NCBI GenBank assembly: GCA_030753015.1
Contig: JASMDC010000043.1
Coordinates: 1-30,261, forward strand
From: Candidatus Undinarchaeales archaeon
GTDB lineage: Archaea; SpSt-1190; JASMDC01
Direction of reading: 5' to 3'
Length of the DNA: 30,261 nucleotides
The translations under genes and the position numbers were made by a program. Below the pieces are notes generated by a model. The model saw only the letters and a list, made by a program, of their open reading frames with translations, did not search any database and was not told where the DNA came from. The number at the start of each line of letters is the position of its first letter. Within the stretch, counting starts at the first letter, position 1. Positions 1-7,535 of this stretch are shown piece by piece.

Positions 1-148
1 CGGCATGGTACACCTCCGTGACACCGTCCATCGTCTTCACGATGGATCCCGTCGTCCGTGTGGCACCGCTGTCAGCGATACTCAGCGGGATGAACAGGAT
101 AAGGAAGACTAGCAGACACGTTCCCAGAGTTGACAATAAGGATCTCAC
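1..148 (-). CDS. Secreted or membrane protein, N-terminal part only (runs off the window)
   Basis: Only the first 49 codons are present; the rest lies beyond base 1. The proposed GTG start at 146-148 is preceded by a strong Shine-Dalgarno match (GGAGGGG on the minus strand, 158-164) with 9 bases of spacing, and by a TATA element at 193-200. The product begins with a positive residue, a hydrophobic stretch at about residues 4-22 (LLSTLGTCLLVFLILFIPL) and a small-residue region ending near A25, which is a typical signal peptide or N-terminal anchor. The remaining residues give no family signature. The next gene on the same strand also encodes a signal-peptide protein, so this may be a pair of cell-surface proteins, although a separate promoter lies between them. 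The function is unknown. Confidence 0.6.
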   Translation of the reverse strand, partial: MRSLLSTLGTCLLVFLILFIPLSIADSGATRTTGSIVKTMDGVTEVYHA

Positions 149-192
149 TAGCCCCTTCCCCTCCAATTACTAGAATTAATAGGAGCGGCTAG

Positions 193-200
193 AATATATA
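193..200 (-). promoter_or_regulatory. TATA element for the partial gene at 1-148
   Basis: On the minus strand the sequence reads TATATATT within an AT-rich patch. It lies about 45 bases before the GTG start, so a leader of roughly 20 bases carrying the GGAGGGG ribosome-binding site is expected. This is one of the few leadered, Shine-Dalgarno-bearing starts in the window. Confidence 0.5.
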
Positions 201-253
201 GCCTTCGCTCTGCGGAAAGCGCGGTATCGCTTCCCCCGGCCTCACATGCGATA

Positions 254-2362
254 CTAGAGCGTGTCCCACTCGTCCTGAGGCTCGACCTTGGCGTACTCCG
301 TGGCCTTGTTCTCGAAGGCAGGTTGCTGCGGGGGCGGAGGCGCTTGGGTCGGAGGCGCTCTCGGTGCGGCCGTCGGGGGAGGGGCCGTTCGTACAGGTGC
401 GGTAGACCGGACGGTCACGACCTCCTCGCCACCACCGCCACCGCGCCTTCTAACGACCGTGAGCAGAAGCGCAATGATGATGAGACCGACTACGAGCACG
501 GCACCGGCCGGGGGCCCATCGTCCAGTTCGACCTCGGGAAGGTGCTCAAGTAGCGTGGACGACTCCTCCAGAAGAGCGAGCGCCTTGGCAGGTTCACCCT
601 CCGCGATGAGACGACCGGCCTCCTCGATGATGCTCCTGGTCTGCTCGGCCAGTTCCTCTTCCTTGTCCGAGAGCTGGAGCTTCTCGACTGCGATTAGGTG
701 GCTCTCGGCCTTCTCTAGCGACGCCTTGAGCCGTGAGTTATCGACCTTCACTTCGGCCGTTACCGAGAAGGACTGGCCAGCCTTGTTCCGCCAGGTGAGC
801 ACGTTCCCATTCCGCTCATCTGGCTCCGGCTTTGCGTCCACACTAACAAAGATCGCGATGTCCGTGTCCTCGAAGGCGAGCACGGTCGTGTGGCCGGGCA
901 GTTCGCCGTCAAATGTGAACATGTCGCCCCGCTGCTCCAGGGTCTCGGCGAGCGTGATGTCGACCTCGGCCCGGTCGGTCGTGACCGAGATACTGCCTCC
1001 GCGAAGTATGGGGACATGCTTGCCCTCATCGAGGCGGGCCGCCTTGGTGACGTTGGCCACCAGTTGGTCCATCCCGTGACCGTTGGACTCGATGGAGAAC
1101 GCAACGCCCCCGGTCTGGGGCTTTAGAGAGATGGCGAGCTTCGAGAGATCCAGGTTCAGGGCGCTGGTGACTATGTTTGAGACGATGTCGCACTTGACCG
1201 AGCATCCCGTACCGGTGATGAGCTTGTCGATGATGGAGGGGCTGCGCTCCACGATGCGCCGTTCCATGTCGAATCCCTGACCGATCGATCCCTCGTTCCT
1301 GCACTCGTCCATGCACGAATCCCTGAGGGCGGCCGCGATCGCGCCGACGTCGTATTCTACGTGTTCCATCTCACCATGGACACGTAAATCGAGGATCTGG
1401 CCCTTTGTAGAGAACGAGATGCTGTTCTCACCCTCCCGCAGGATGGGGACGGAGACCGGCGATTCCGCCAGCTCCAGGAAGAGGTCGCCCAGGTCGCCCA
1501 GGTTCCGCGCGTCCAGATCGATGGACACGTCGATCCCGACACCCGCGGGCTTGACCGTGAGAGATAGGTCGAGGGCGAGGTTGGCAAGCGCCCTCGCGAG
1601 CTTGTCGGCCTGGGCCGACGACATCTCTCGCCGGGCCTCTGCGACGAGGAGGTCCTGCCACTCGGAGACCGTGACGTCAACATGCGTACCGACGACATTA
1701 AAATCATCGACTCGGGTGGCGACACCCTCCTGTGCGAACTCCTGGTTCATGGCACCCAGCATGAACTGCACCTGGTCGGTGGGAAGATCGGGAGTGTCCA
1801 GGCTCACCGAAACCGTCCCCTTTTCTGCCTTAAGAGTGACCGCGATATCAGGGATCTCACCGGGCGCCTGATCGGCGCGCAGTCGTCCCTTGACAGCAAT
1901 GCTCGTGCGTGTCGTGCGCGCGTCGAGGTAACCGTTCAGGGGTACCGGGACACCTCCGGCCGAGACGTTCAGCCCGTATCGCATCTTCTTGCCATCGGAC
2001 GAATAGTCGAGGTCCACGATCCCGACTTCTCCCTCGCCGGGCGCCCAACCGTCGACCTTCACTGAGAAGGCGCTTCCCAGGTCGGCCTTGCCTTCGAACC
2101 GTGAGCCGTCGCCGTCCTTGATGGGTCCCTTGGCCACGAGCGTGCCAGTGTTGTCGGCCCGTACCGTGAGGCTGAACTCCGCAGCGTAGTCCTCCTCAAC
2201 AGGCTCGATTGCGATGTCGTCCGGCGGCATCCCGTAATCGATATCATCCTGATATTCGGGTATTGCCTTTATCGGGAGGGGTATAGCCTCCTCAGCGATC
2301 ACGGGCGCTAGCAGGCTGAACAACAATGCTGTTACGAGCAATAGGGCGGTTCTACGGTACAT
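254..2362 (-). CDS. Large secreted, C-terminally anchored protein of unknown function
   Basis: The product has 702 residues. Residues 1-22 form a clear signal peptide (hydrophobic core LLLVTALLFSLLAPVIA). A long extracellular part of repeating beta-like segments follows, with a cluster of four cysteines (CMDEC ... CSVKC), then a charged helical stretch likely to be a coiled coil. One membrane helix lies at about residues 618-640 (AVLVVGLIIIALLLTVV), followed by RRR, a glycine run and a proline/alanine-rich cytoplasmic tail. This is a type I cell-surface topology. I chose the ATG at 2362 because an upstream in-frame ATG at 2434 overlaps the TATA element TTTAAA (2420-2427), and only the 2362 start puts the signal peptide at the N-terminus. 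I recognise no domain family. It is divergent from the aldehyde dehydrogenase gene. Confidence 0.8.
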   Translation of the reverse strand: MYRRTALLLVTALLFSLLAPVIAEEAIPLPIKAIPEYQDDIDYGMPPDDIAIEPVEEDYAAEFSLTVRADNTGTLVAKGPIKDGDGSRFEGKADLGSAFSVKVDGWAPGEGEVGIVDLDYSSDGKKMRYGLNVSAGGVPVPLNGYLDARTTRTSIAVKGRLRADQAPGEIPDIAVTLKAEKGTVSVSLDTPDLPTDQVQFMLGAMNQEFAQEGVATRVDDFNVVGTHVDVTVSEWQDLLVAEARREMSSAQADKLARALANLALDLSLTVKPAGVGIDVSIDLDARNLGDLGDLFLELAESPVSVPILREGENSISFSTKGQILDLRVHGEMEHVEYDVGAIAAALRDSCMDECRNEGSIGQGFDMERRIVERSPSIIDKLITGTGCSVKCDIVSNIVTSALNLDLSKLAISLKPQTGGVAFSIESNGHGMDQLVANVTKAARLDEGKHVPILRGGSISVTTDRAEVDITLAETLEQRGDMFTFDGELPGHTTVLAFEDTDIAIFVSVDAKPEPDERNGNVLTWRNKAGQSFSVTAEVKVDNSRLKASLEKAESHLIAVEKLQLSDKEEELAEQTRSIIEEAGRLIAEGEPAKALALLEESSTLLEHLPEVELDDGPPAGAVLVVGLIIIALLLTVVRRRGGGGGEEVVTVRSTAPVRTAPPPTAAPRAPPTQAPPPPQQPAFENKATEYAKVEPQDEWDTL

Positions 2363-2419
2363 GAGGATATCCCCGGAGGAAGATAGGTACTTCCAGAGAA
2401 CGTGAAGGCAAGTATGGTG

Positions 2420-2427
2420 TTTAAATG
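2420..2427 (-). promoter_or_regulatory. TATA element for the surface protein gene
   Basis: The minus strand reads CATTTAAAC about 60 bases before the chosen start. It implies a leader of about 30 bases. It also argues against the longer upstream start, whose first codons would lie inside this element. Confidence 0.5.
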
Positions 2428-2449
2428 TTTCCATCGCCTGCCCCGTGCC

Positions 2450-2458
2450 TTTTTATAC
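2450..2458 (+). promoter_or_regulatory. TATA element for the aldehyde dehydrogenase gene
   Basis: TTTTTATAC is centred about 27 bases before the ATG at 2481. This predicts a leaderless transcript and selects that ATG over the in-frame GTG at 2445. Confidence 0.6.
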
Positions 2459-2480
2459 CTTGACCGGGTCCCGGCAGCCC

Positions 2481-3923
2481 ATGCCGACACCGGCCGACGG
2501 GACCACGGGCATCCTGGTCGGGGGCGAGTCCCTCGTCTCGGACATCCCTCTGCCCGTCGAGGATCCGGCCACATGCGATGTAGTCCGCACGGTCCATGCC
2601 GCTGACGAAGGGCTGGTGAACGCTGCCGTCGATGCGGCTGCCGATGCCCTTGACCGGTGGAGCGGAACCCCTGTGCGCTCCCGGCAGAAGGCGCTCACAA
2701 TCCTCGCAGATGCCCTCGGATCACGGTGCGAGGAGCTCGCCCGCATCCTCACTCTGGAGCAGGGCAAGCCGCTGGCGGAGGCCCGGCGCGAGGTGCTCAA
2801 CGCCGCCCGCACCTACCGGTACTACGCAGGACTGACAATTGCACCGGAGCCCGTGCGGGACGACGAGCGCGGCACGGTCACTGCGCATATGGAGCATGTG
2901 GGTGTATGCGCCCTGGTGCTTCCTTGGAACTACCCCGTTTCCATCATGTCGTGGAAGCTCGCCCCCTGCCTGCTCGCCGGGAACACCGCGGTCATCAAGC
3001 CCGCGATGACGACACCGCTTGCCGACTGGATGGTGGCCGCCATGGCCGACAAGCTCCTCCCACCCGGGACCGTGAACGTGGTGTCGGGAGGTGACGAGGT
3101 GGGCAGGGCCCTGGTCGCTCACCCGGCTGTGGATAAGGTCTCTCTCACGGGGAGCGTGGCCACCGGGCGTTCCGTGGCCGAGGTCGCGGGACGTGGACTC
3201 AAGCACATCTCCCTTGAGCTCGGTGGGAACGATCCAGCCGTTGTTTTCGGCTCGGTACGACCGGAGCGTGTCGCGTCCCGGCTGCTGCGGGCGGCCATGC
3301 GCAACGCTGGCCAGGTGTGCGTAGCGGTCAAGCGGCTCTATCTCCACGAGGACGTGGCGGACGCAGTGCTCGAGCGCATGGTCGCAGAAGCACGTGTCAT
3401 GGTAGTGGGTCCCGGCCTAGATCCGGCCACGCAGATGGGCCCGCTCAACAACCGGCCACAGCTGGAGCGCGTGAGGTCGCTCGTGGAGCAGGCACAGGAC
3501 GAGGGTGGAGAGGTCGTGTGCGGAGGGATCGTCCCTGATGTGTCGGGCCATGAGCGGGGTCTGTTCTATGCCCCCACCCTGGTGACCGGGCTGGAGGAGA
3601 ACGGGGCGCTCGTTGCTCAAGAGCAGTTCGGTCCCGTGCTCCCGGTCCAGACCTTTTCTGACGAGGACGAGGTGCTAGCACACGTGAACTGTACAGAGCA
3701 CGGTCTTGGTACCTCGGTATGGGACTCTGACATCGAGCACGCCAAGACGTTCGCTGCCCGGATCAGGGCCGGTACCGTCTGGGTGAACGCACATGCCGGG
3801 ATCGACGAGGCGGCACCGTTCGGCGGGATGGGGATCAGTGGTGTTGGGCGAGAGCACGGTCGCTGGGGATTGGAGAGCTACGTCCAGTGGAAGACCCTCA
3901 ACGTGAGCCGGGATCCCGTGTAG
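2481..3923 (+). CDS. NAD(P)-dependent aldehyde dehydrogenase (ALDH superfamily)
   Basis: This is a cytoplasmic oxidoreductase that converts an aldehyde to the acid with NAD(P)+. At 480 residues it has the usual family length. The oxyanion-hole Asn is N150 in LPWNYP, the general-base Glu is E246 in LELGGN, the catalytic Cys is C280 in NAGQVC, and the coenzyme motif LTGSVATG and the late motif QEQFGPVLP are all present, so the enzyme should be active. The substrate cannot be read from the sequence. Succinate-semialdehyde, lactaldehyde or amino-aldehyde dehydrogenases are all possible. The gene is transcribed alone, divergently from the surface-protein gene and followed by a lipoprotein gene with its own TATA element, so context does not help. 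The start is set by the TATA element 27 bases upstream of the ATG. Confidence 0.93.
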   Translation: MPTPADGTTGILVGGESLVSDIPLPVEDPATCDVVRTVHAADEGLVNAAVDAAADALDRWSGTPVRSRQKALTILADALGSRCEELARILTLEQGKPLAEARREVLNAARTYRYYAGLTIAPEPVRDDERGTVTAHMEHVGVCALVLPWNYPVSIMSWKLAPCLLAGNTAVIKPAMTTPLADWMVAAMADKLLPPGTVNVVSGGDEVGRALVAHPAVDKVSLTGSVATGRSVAEVAGRGLKHISLELGGNDPAVVFGSVRPERVASRLLRAAMRNAGQVCVAVKRLYLHEDVADAVLERMVAEARVMVVGPGLDPATQMGPLNNRPQLERVRSLVEQAQDEGGEVVCGGIVPDVSGHERGLFYAPTLVTGLEENGALVAQEQFGPVLPVQTFSDEDEVLAHVNCTEHGLGTSVWDSDIEHAKTFAARIRAGTVWVNAHAGIDEAAPFGGMGISGVGREHGRWGLESYVQWKTLNVSRDPV

Positions 3924-3930
3924 ACATTGC

Positions 3931-3938
3931 CTATTTAT
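3931..3938 (+). promoter_or_regulatory. TATA element for the lipoprotein gene
   Basis: CTATTTAT lies about 27 bases before the GTG at 3962. It supports that start codon and a leaderless message. Confidence 0.5.
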
Positions 3939-3961
3939 GTGATGATTGGCATCCTTTCACC

Positions 3962-4399
3962 GTGAGCAGGACGAGCGCGCTCCTGATGGTCATCGCCCTC
4001 CTACTTGCAGGATGCATGAGCAGCGATGGCGGTACGAAGCGGTACGAGTGGTCCGTTGACCTGCTCGAGGCGAACTTCCTCTGCGACCGAGGGAATGAGG
4101 GGGTGAACGCCCGGTGGATGGACACCTCATCGTCGTCCGTGTTCCTCCACGTGCTCAACCGCAAGCTCACCACGTGCGATGCTTTCATCCGTGGGAAGTA
4201 CCGTGTCGAGGGGCAGGTCATAACAGTAGAGCTCGTCAACGGAGTGGTCCCTGCCTGCAAGCCTCTGAATGAGAACTGCATCCTCGACACGGAGATGAGC
4301 CTTGCCGAGCCTGCCGTTGATCCGACAAAGGACGTCCAGATCGACGTTGTCATCGCCGGAGGGCAGACCTATACGTTGACCCTCCCCGCGAGGACATGA
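3962..4399 (+). CDS. Small lipoprotein of unknown function
   Basis: The product has 145 residues. The N-terminus has a short charged part, a hydrophobic core and a lipobox (LLLAGC) with the lipidated Cys at residue 18, so the mature protein is probably membrane-tethered on the outside. The mature part is mostly beta-like and carries four more cysteines (NFLCD, TTCDA, PACKP, NENC), which could form two disulfides. I chose the GTG at 3962 because it puts the signal at the N-terminus and sits the expected distance from the TATA element. An upstream in-frame ATG at 3887 lies inside the dehydrogenase gene. I recognise no family. Confidence 0.75.
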   Translation: MSRTSALLMVIALLLAGCMSSDGGTKRYEWSVDLLEANFLCDRGNEGVNARWMDTSSSSVFLHVLNRKLTTCDAFIRGKYRVEGQVITVELVNGVVPACKPLNENCILDTEMSLAEPAVDPTKDVQIDVVIAGGQTYTLTLPART

Positions 4400-4426
4400 G
4401 CATCCTGCCCACCATCCAACGATGCA

Positions 4427-4433
4427 CTTATTA
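4427..4433 (+). promoter_or_regulatory. TATA-like element for the zinc ribbon gene
   Basis: CTTATTA lies about 33 bases upstream of the ATG at 4463, in the 63-base gap after the lipoprotein gene. Confidence 0.4.
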
Positions 4434-4462
4434 GCCAGACAGCCTTAGTCCCACACATTGAT

Positions 4463-4660
4463 ATGGTGAGCGAGATGCCTGGATCTGATGACGGACGAGG
4501 ACGGATGGGAGGGCCCGAGATCGGCCCCGGTGGCCATTGCACTTGTCCCTCATGCCGTGCGACCGTCCCCGAAACGAGAGGACGTCCCTGCTACCAGACA
4601 CCATGCCCTAAGTGCGGTACACTCATGATAAGGGCCCGGGAGTCGGGTCGCGAGGTCTAG
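4463..4660 (+). CDS. Small zinc ribbon protein (complete copy)
   Basis: The 65-residue protein has a flexible Gly/Asp-rich N-terminus and a zinc ribbon formed by CPSC and CPKCG, with an extra Cys in the linker (RPCYQTPC). It is probably a cytoplasmic protein that binds one zinc ion. No partner or role can be read from it. Its TAG stop overlaps the TAG stop of the convergent flavoprotein gene in a shared CTAG. Its 3' part (4544-4669) is duplicated at 6718-6843, with no gaps, as part of a larger tandem duplication. The copy keeps all the metal-binding cysteines and mostly silent changes, which suggests the ribbon itself is under selection. Confidence 0.7.
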   Translation: MVSEMPGSDDGRGRMGGPEIGPGGHCTCPSCRATVPETRGRPCYQTPCPKCGTLMIRARESGREV

Positions 4661-6006
4661 GCTGCATCCTGGTCCTCGGCCTCCAACCGGCGCCGCTCTG
4701 CGTGGAACCTGGCTGCATTGCGCACCAGTGGGTACGCTTCCGTGATGGGGACACCCTTGATGAGAAGGGAGGGATCCTTGCTGGCGACACCCCAGAAGAG
4801 AGAACGATAGTCGTCCATGGTCGCCTCGGTAGTGATGATGCGGTCCACATGATCCTCTGTCCCGGAGGCCGCGACCGCGTCGACCAGCCGGCTGAGGTTC
4901 GACTGGAGTTGGTTACTGAGGAGCATGTTGAAGAAGGGCTGGGACCCGTTGTTGAGGTGCCCCTCCACCGGCCTGATAGTGTTCAGCTCGTATGCCGAGG
5001 TCCGCCCCTCTCGAAGTCTTTCATCGAGCTCCTGCGCTACGTTCCTGTAGTTATGGATGATCGTGTTGAACCCGCAGCCCGTGAGTGGCGTCGTACCAGC
5101 GGCGTCCCCGAACAGGAACACTCGGTCCAGTGGTGCGACCGTAAATTCCGCATTCCCGCCGAGGGTGAGGTCCGTGTACATGGGGATGTTACTGAACTTC
5201 TCTTCCTCGAGCCTGAAGCTCCCAGGTTCCTTCTCGATGAGGAACTCGTGGCGCCGCTCCCCGAACTCCGTGCGCATACCCTCCAGATCGTAGGGTTCGT
5301 CACGGGCGGTCTTGAAGTACCAGAGCACTGCACGGTCCTCGTCCACGGGGAACAGTTCCCAGAGGTAGCCGTCACCGCCGTCGTCACAGGTAGAGTCGAT
5401 GACGATGCCCTGGTCAGCATCGAATTCGATACCCGAGACGACACCGCCGTAGACCGGGTAGGAGAAGTTGGGTCTGGGATTGTGCTTCCGCGCGACAGGT
5501 GACGAACCGCCGGTGGCATCAATGAACAGTCGGGCACTGATCTCTTGTTCCTGGCCCTTGGCGTCCCGTGCCTTGATGTGCACGGCGTCCGGATCGGAAC
5601 TGACATCTGTGAAGGTGTACCCGTTACGGACCGTCGCTCCGTTGTCGGCCAGCTTAACAGCGAAGTAGTCCAGGAACGCATGTTCGTTCACGCAGACGGT
5701 GAGCGCATCATTCAGTATGATTTCGTGCTCAGCATCGCGGGAGCGAATGAGACCGCCCTTGTTATAGTGTCGCTTCACCAGGCCGCTCTCGTTGAGCCAG
5801 TCGACGTTCTCCTCGTAGGATCGGTCCGGGTTGCCGAGCGCGTTCACGAGCTCGTTGTAGGAACTGTTCCATGCCTTTGTGGTCTCCCCGACGGAATCCT
5901 GCTCGAGCACTGTGACATCGTACCCACGCTCAGCGAGCTCAGCGCCGAGAGTCAGTCCTGCGGGACCGCCGCCTCCGATGACGATATCGGTGTCGTACGC
6001 CTCCAC
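4657..6006 (-). CDS. FAD-dependent oxidoreductase, geranylgeranyl reductase / lycopene cyclase type
   Basis: The 449-residue flavoprotein has an N-terminal Rossmann FAD-binding motif (VIGGGGPAG, residues 9-17), the DATGG motif near residue 163 and the second FAD motif FGDAAG at about 299-304 followed by TGCGFN. This is the arrangement of the geranylgeranyl reductase family. Members in archaea hydrogenate the isoprenoid chains of membrane lipids or reduce other polyprenyl compounds. Lycopene cyclases share the fold and cannot be excluded. No membrane segment is evident. The GTG start at 6006 lies 25-30 bases after the TATA element at 6032-6040, so the message is probably leaderless. The gene is convergent with the zinc ribbon gene, sharing the CTAG at the ends. 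A second copy once existed after base 6843 and has been deleted, leaving about 10 bases of its 3' end next to its old promoter region. Confidence 0.8.
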   Translation of the reverse strand: MEAYDTDIVIGGGGPAGLTLGAELAERGYDVTVLEQDSVGETTKAWNSSYNELVNALGNPDRSYEENVDWLNESGLVKRHYNKGGLIRSRDAEHEIILNDALTVCVNEHAFLDYFAVKLADNGATVRNGYTFTDVSSDPDAVHIKARDAKGQEQEISARLFIDATGGSSPVARKHNPRPNFSYPVYGGVVSGIEFDADQGIVIDSTCDDGGDGYLWELFPVDEDRAVLWYFKTARDEPYDLEGMRTEFGERRHEFLIEKEPGSFRLEEEKFSNIPMYTDLTLGGNAEFTVAPLDRVFLFGDAAGTTPLTGCGFNTIIHNYRNVAQELDERLREGRTSAYELNTIRPVEGHLNNGSQPFFNMLLSNQLQSNLSRLVDAVAASGTEDHVDRIITTEATMDDYRSLFWGVASKDPSLLIKGVPITEAYPLVRNAARFHAERRRLEAEDQDAA

Positions 6007-6031
6007 GGGCTCGGTCCGGCCAGGTCCCCGC

Positions 6032-6040
6032 TATATATAC
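6032..6040 (-). promoter_or_regulatory. TATA element for the flavoprotein gene
   Basis: TATATATAG on the minus strand is centred about 29 bases before the GTG at 6006. A derivative of this region survives at 6850-6856 in the second copy, where the flavoprotein gene has been lost. Confidence 0.55.
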
Positions 6041-6069
6041 GTTACGATGGGACCGGGGCCACAACACGG

Positions 6070-6076
6070 ATATAAC
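6070..6076 (+). promoter_or_regulatory. TATA element for the first DUF3592-like gene
   Basis: ATATAAC is centred about 25 bases before the ATG at 6098. The corresponding element in copy B is GATAAAG at 6884-6890. Confidence 0.5.
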
Positions 6077-6097
6077 TAAGGGATGCAGTGATGATCG

Positions 6098-6646
6098 ATG
6101 GCCGACGGTGAGGATGCAGAGGCTGTGTTGATCTCGGCCGGCATAGGAGTGTTCCTCCTGCTCACTTGCGTGGGATTCATCGACATAATGGGCGATCCGC
6201 GGGACGTGCTGGTGGACCGCGACCTTAGTGGACGGGCACAGACAGTCCCGGGCATCGTGCTCGGGATCGAGGACACGTACCACGAGATCAACGAGGAGAC
6301 CGTGGAGGTCATAGGGTTCAAGTACACGGTCGACGGGAAAGACTATGAAGGGCAATCCTATACGTCCGAGTATAGCGTTCTGAACGCGCTAAAGGTGGGC
6401 GGGCCCGTGACTGTTGAGTACCTTCCCGACGCACCGCACATCGGGCGTGTGAAGGGAGCTTCCGCCTCACAGGTCCCGTGGTGGACCTTCCTCGTCCTCA
6501 TACCGTTCATTCTGCTAGGTCTGTTGATGCTGTACTGGAGCGCGTCCAGTATCGGCCAATCGATCCGTGGTTCACAGAAGACTACCGAAGGTACCTTCGT
6601 CGACGCGAGTGGCCAATCTGTCAAGGCGCCCTGGCACGAGGGTTGA
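6098..6646 (+). CDS. DUF3592-like membrane protein, copy A
   Basis: The 182-residue protein has two membrane helices, about residues 8-27 (VLISAGIGVFLLLTCVGF) and about 130-152 (WWTFLVLIPFILLGLLMLYW). Between them lies a roughly 95-residue beta-rich domain with the DUF3592 pattern (GIVLGIED ... FKYTVDGKDYEG ... GPVTVEYLPDAPHIGRV). Both termini are probably on the cytoplasmic side with the domain outside, or the reverse. The family has no established biochemical role. It is about three-quarters identical to the gene at 6913-7461, the product of a tandem duplication. The start is supported by the TATA element and by the matching length of the other copy. Confidence 0.75.
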   Translation: MADGEDAEAVLISAGIGVFLLLTCVGFIDIMGDPRDVLVDRDLSGRAQTVPGIVLGIEDTYHEINEETVEVIGFKYTVDGKDYEGQSYTSEYSVLNALKVGGPVTVEYLPDAPHIGRVKGASASQVPWWTFLVLIPFILLGLLMLYWSASSIGQSIRGSQKTTEGTFVDASGQSVKAPWHEG

Positions 6647-6653
6647 GGCGCTC

Positions 6654-6715
6654 TCAGGTATTCTCCCCATCGCCTTGGAACACGCTATCAGCGTCGATCT
6701 CTGTGTTGGTCTGCG
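6654..6715 (-). pseudogene. Remnant of the 3' end of a caspase-like gene
   Basis: The minus strand encodes a tail (HPQTNTEIDADSVFQGDGEN) ending in a stop codon. It matches the C-terminus of the intact protease at 7469-8404 (HPQINTEIEADSVFLGDDEK) with the stop one codon earlier. The rest of the gene is absent. It lies in the same relative position behind copy A of the DUF3592-like gene as the intact protease gene lies behind copy B, which marks the edge of the duplicated unit. Confidence 0.8.
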
Positions 6716-6834
6716 GGTGCCCCTCATGTGGTGCGACCGTCCCCGAAACAGGGGGACGTCCCTGCTACCAGACACCATGCCCTAAGTGCGGCACACCTAT
6801 GATAAGGGCCAGGGAGTCTGGACGCGAGGTATAG
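6703..6834 (+). CDS. 5'-truncated second copy of the zinc ribbon protein
   Basis: This is an open frame of 43 codons that could start at GTG 6703. It reproduces the last 38 residues or so of the zinc ribbon protein at 4463-4660, including CPSCG and CPKCG and the linker Cys. Between 4544-4669 and 6718-6843 there are no gaps. By hand count I see about three amino-acid changes (two Arg to Gly, one Leu to Pro) against about eight silent changes. That pattern hints that the fragment is still translated, but no TATA element or ribosome site of its own is obvious. The first codons come from the antisense of the protease remnant. It may be a live mini-gene or a decaying fragment. Confidence 0.4.
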   Translation: MLVCGCPSCGATVPETGGRPCYQTPCPKCGTPMIRARESGREV

Positions 6835-6850
6835 GCTGCGTCCCACGTCT

Positions 6851-7535
6851 TATACGTTACGATGGGACCGGTGTCACAACACGGATAAAGCTTGGGTCCG
6901 CAGGGATGGTCGATGGCGGACAATGAGGGGACGGCCGCAGCAGGCGTACTGGCCTTCATCGGTATTGCGTTCATTCTCATGAGCTCGCTGTTCTTCGTCC
7001 TCATGGGCGATCCGCGGGACGTGCTTGTGGACCGTGACCTGAACGGAAGGGCTGAGACGGTCCAGGGCATCGTGCTCGGGATTGAGGACACGAACACCGA
7101 GGTCAACGAGGAGACCGTGGAGGTCATAGGATTCAACTACACGGTCGACGGGAATTACTATGAGGGCGATTCCTACGCGACTGACTATAGTGTTCTGAAC
7201 TCGCTCAAGGTGGGCGGTCCCGTAACGGTGGAGTACCTCCCCGATGCACCGCACATCGGGCGAGTGAAGGGCGCGTCCTTCTCCCAAGTCCCGTGGTGGG
7301 TCTACCTCATCCTCACACCATTCATGATCGTCGGTGTGGCGATGGTATGCGGGAGCGCGGCCATGATCGGCCAGCGGATCCGTGGCTCACAGGAGACTAC
7401 CGAGAGCACCTTCATGGACGCGAGCGGCCAGACCGTCAAGGAGCCCTGGCACGAGGGATGAGGCGCTTTCAGGCCTTCTCGTCGTCTCCGAGGAACACGC
7501 TGTCCGCTTCGATCTCGGTGTTGATCTGCGGGTGC
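6851..7535. repeat. Direct repeat, copy B (685 bases)
   Basis: This is the partner of 6036-6720. It holds the promoter, the second DUF3592-like gene and the true 3' end of the intact caspase-like gene. Bases 6844-6850, between the zinc ribbon fragment and this repeat, are the scar of the deleted second flavoprotein gene. Confidence 0.85.
6913..7461 (+). CDS. DUF3592-like membrane protein, copy B
   Basis: The 182-residue protein has the same layout as copy A: an N-terminal membrane helix at about residues 8-28, the DUF3592-type beta domain and a second helix at about 130-152. The duplicate keeps its full length. The domain is the most conserved part, and the helices and N-terminus differ more. 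I chose the ATG at 6913, not the in-frame TTG at 6892, because it matches the start of copy A and lies about 26 bases after the TATA-like GATAAAG. It is convergent with the caspase-like gene, with only 7 bases between the stop codons. Two diverged but intact copies suggest both are used. Confidence 0.75.
   Translation: MADNEGTAAAGVLAFIGIAFILMSSLFFVLMGDPRDVLVDRDLNGRAETVQGIVLGIEDTNTEVNEETVEVIGFNYTVDGNYYEGDSYATDYSVLNSLKVGGPVTVEYLPDAPHIGRVKGASFSQVPWWVYLILTPFMIVGVAMVCGSAAMIGQRIRGSQETTESTFMDASGQTVKEPWHEG

Larger units (their letters stand above)
6036..6720. repeat. Direct repeat, copy A (685 bases)
   Basis: It aligns base for base, without net insertion or deletion, with 6851-7535. It holds the intergenic promoter, the whole first DUF3592-like gene and the last roughly 65 bases of a lost caspase-like gene. 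It ends at the shared CTGCGGGTGC, where it joins the zinc ribbon fragment. Confidence 0.85.

Noticed and set aside
288-1079. A 263-codon plus-strand frame opposite the surface protein gene
   Set aside because: Ser/Arg/Ala-rich shadow composition; the minus-strand gene has a signal peptide, a membrane helix and a promoter.
2445-2480. Upstream GTG start for the aldehyde dehydrogenase
   Set aside because: Its first codons form the TATA element; the ATG at 2481 is at the right distance and begins a normal N-terminus.
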